DNA of 64,000 nucleotides from CAG-873 sp910578365 (GTDB lineage Bacteria > Bacteroidota > Bacteroidia > Bacteroidales > Muribaculaceae): contig OX620685.1 in NCBI GenBank assembly GCA_951635545.1, forward strand, positions 868,001 to 932,000, read 5' to 3'. How positions within the stretch are numbered: the first letter of the stretch is position 1; the number at the start of each line of letters is the position of its first letter. The notes beneath the pieces were generated by a model. That model had not been told where the DNA came from. It ran no database searches and saw only the letters and a program-made list of their open reading frames with translations. A program made the translations under genes and the position numbers. Shown in pieces: positions 62,595 through 64,000 of the stretch.

Positions 62595-63913
62595 GTTCGT
62601 CTGTATATGGCGCATTGGCATACAACGCCGAAAAGATAAACAAGGAGAAAGGTCGGGTGCTTGACACCAATAAAATCTATAATGACGGCTCCGGCAACAT
62701 TGACATCCGCCGGGCATTCGAGGACTTCAAACTCTGGATGCCACAATCCTGTAAGGCGGAAAAGACAATGATGCACATTTCCCTCAATCCACATCCCGAT
62801 GATAAACTGAGCGAGGCTCAATATACGCAGCTCGCTCATGAGTATATGGAGAAGATGGGATTCGGAGATATGCCATACCTAATAGTGAAGCACGAAGATA
62901 TTGACCGCCACCATATACATATAGTGGCACTCCGCGTCAGGCAGGATGGAACTGCCATTTCCACCAAGAACAACTATTATCGCAGTAAGGAGATTACCCG
63001 TGAACTTGAACGGAAGTATGGGCTGCATACCGCCGAGCATCAGAAGTTAACTCCCGATATGCCGATTACCAAGGTTGATCCCAATGGCGACATAAAGCGA
63101 CAGGTCGCCAATACAGTCAAAATGGTGGGTATGCGCTACAAGTTCCAGACTATGGGCGAGTACAATGCAATCCTCGGATTGTATAACATAAAATGTGAAC
63201 AGACGGATGGTCGAGTCAATGGACGCGAGTATCACGGTCTTGTGTATTTCGCAACTGACGATAACGGAAATGTCATTGCCTCTCCGTTCAAGGCGTCCCG
63301 ACTTGGAAAGTTCGCCAGTCGTACCGCTATTGACAGCCGATTTGAGAAAGCGGGGGACAAGATTGATGTAAGACCAACGAAAAAAGCGGTTGCAGAAGTC
63401 ATGGCTCAGTCATCAGACAAAGATGATTTTATCGCCAAACTTAAAGAGAAAAACATCGACCTTGTGCTGCGCTATACAGAGGAGGGTCGCATATATGGAG
63501 CAACATATATCGACCATACCACAAAGACCGTTCTCAATGGCTCCAGACTCGGCAAAGACTTCTCCGCCAACAGCCTTGAAGTGTGGTTTAACAATCCGGC
63601 TGAAAAGCCTGCTATTGTCACTCCAGACTGTACTCACACCCACAATGCCGATACTCATCAGACTCATCATAATGACAACAGTCAGACTCAAAACGGACAC
63701 TCCCAAAGCGCAAACTCTCAAGCATCGAGTCAATCCAACCATCAGGATCAGAGTGGTCATGCTCATTCAAACGGTTATGATAATGACACCAATCTATTCG
63801 ATGGTCTCGGCGGATTGTTCAGTGTGGGTCCGGGTTATGATGCACAGGAAGAGGCATTCTATCATGAAATGCAACGACGTAAAAAGAAGAAACGCCGTGG
63901 CCCCAAACTTTAA
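62573..63913 (+). CDS. mobB: MobB relaxase of ICE-B
   Basis: The 446-residue relaxase has MMHISLNPHPDDKLSE, then DRHHIHIVALRVRQDG (His triad near 105-110), and GLVYFATDDNGN; the N-terminal VAKISVGSSVYGALAYNAEK is typical for the family. The C-terminal tail (about 355-410) is rich in His, Gln, Asn and Ser, then ends in a basic KKKKRRGPK. It nicks oriT with the help of MobA. The start is within mobA. Confidence 0.9.
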   Translation: MVAKISVGSSVYGALAYNAEKINKEKGRVLDTNKIYNDGSGNIDIRRAFEDFKLWMPQSCKAEKTMMHISLNPHPDDKLSEAQYTQLAHEYMEKMGFGDMPYLIVKHEDIDRHHIHIVALRVRQDGTAISTKNNYYRSKEITRELERKYGLHTAEHQKLTPDMPITKVDPNGDIKRQVANTVKMVGMRYKFQTMGEYNAILGLYNIKCEQTDGRVNGREYHGLVYFATDDNGNVIASPFKASRLGKFASRTAIDSRFEKAGDKIDVRPTKKAVAEVMAQSSDKDDFIAKLKEKNIDLVLRYTEEGRIYGATYIDHTTKTVLNGSRLGKDFSANSLEVWFNNPAEKPAIVTPDCTHTHNADTHQTHHNDNSQTQNGHSQSANSQASSQSNHQDQSGHAHSNGYDNDTNLFDGLGGLFSVGPGYDAQEEAFYHEMQRRKKKKRRGPKL

Positions 63914-63939
63914 TTTTCAATTTAATCCCTCAAAACTAT

Positions 63940-64000
63940 ATGTCACAACTTTTAGATTTGCAGAATGAAACAGTGGAGCCTTCACGAAGCTCTGATTGTT
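63940..64000 (+). CDS. mobC: Start of mobC (coupling protein), cut by the window end
   Basis: An ATG 27 bp after mobB opens a frame MSQLLDLQNETVEPSR that runs out of the window. By position this is MobC, the type IV coupling ATPase; only 20 codons are visible, so the identity rests on gene order. Confidence 0.5.
   Translation, partial: MSQLLDLQNETVEPSRSSDC

Overview
The window looks like chromosomal DNA of a gut Bacteroidales species (Bacteroides/Muribaculaceae-like; the genus cannot be fixed from this sequence). The evidence is two conjugation operons of the Bacteroides TraA-TraQ type, MobA/MobB/MobC mobilization genes, Bacteroidales -7 promoter elements (TAnnTTTG), and almost no Shine-Dalgarno sequences. 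I see no housekeeping gene, rRNA, tRNA or CRISPR array. Nearly everything is accessory DNA: a defence island, one decayed and one largely intact integrative conjugative element (ICE), an integrated mobilizable element, and many insertion sequences.

Region 1 (1-13,760) is a defence island: a truncated gene, hsdS, two AlbA_2/Schlafen-type genes and hsdR of a type I restriction system, then abiH, a rhuM gene split by an IS3-family element, a large helical protein of unknown function, and a BRO-N/Fic fusion. Two genes (hsdR and the BRO-N/Fic gene) have a diverged orphan copy of their 5' end several kb upstream, which suggests stepwise cassette insertion at gene starts. Region 2 (13,770-19,321) is a nest of transposons: an ISAon1-type remnant cut by an IS21 element, which holds an IS982 element, which holds another IS982 element 53 bp from its end.

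Region 3 (19,322-43,571) is the decayed ICE, called ICE-A here: DUF3945/DUF4099 proteins, a secreted glucosaminidase, RloA/RloB and another possible defence gene as cargo, TraX, a coupling ATPase without its N-terminus, then (after an insert) traG without its C-terminus, traF, traE, traD, an HTH gene, traB, traA and the C-terminal part of a MobB relaxase. Between the two broken ATPase genes sits a probable integrative mobilizable element (about 28,660-37,980) with a tyrosine integrase, two HTH/excisionase-like genes, a MobV relaxase and a hairpin-rich candidate oriT. Its cargo is a lipoprotein that resembles a proteolytically activated toxin precursor, two small two-helix membrane proteins that could be immunity proteins, and a two-domain retropepsin. 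The retropepsin is broken by an IS3 element and a 128-bp MITE-like element; removing both exactly restores a 316-residue reading frame.

Region 4 (43,583-64,000) starts with an IS4-type element at the junction and continues with a second ICE, ICE-B. It has an almost complete transfer operon on the minus strand (M23 peptidase, traQ, P, a P-like gene, O, N, M, L, K, J, I, two small membrane genes, G, F, E, D, three DUF3408-type genes, traA). Another IS4-type element, a 12-bp repeat array and stem-loops (candidate oriT) follow, then mobA, mobB and the start of mobC on the plus strand.
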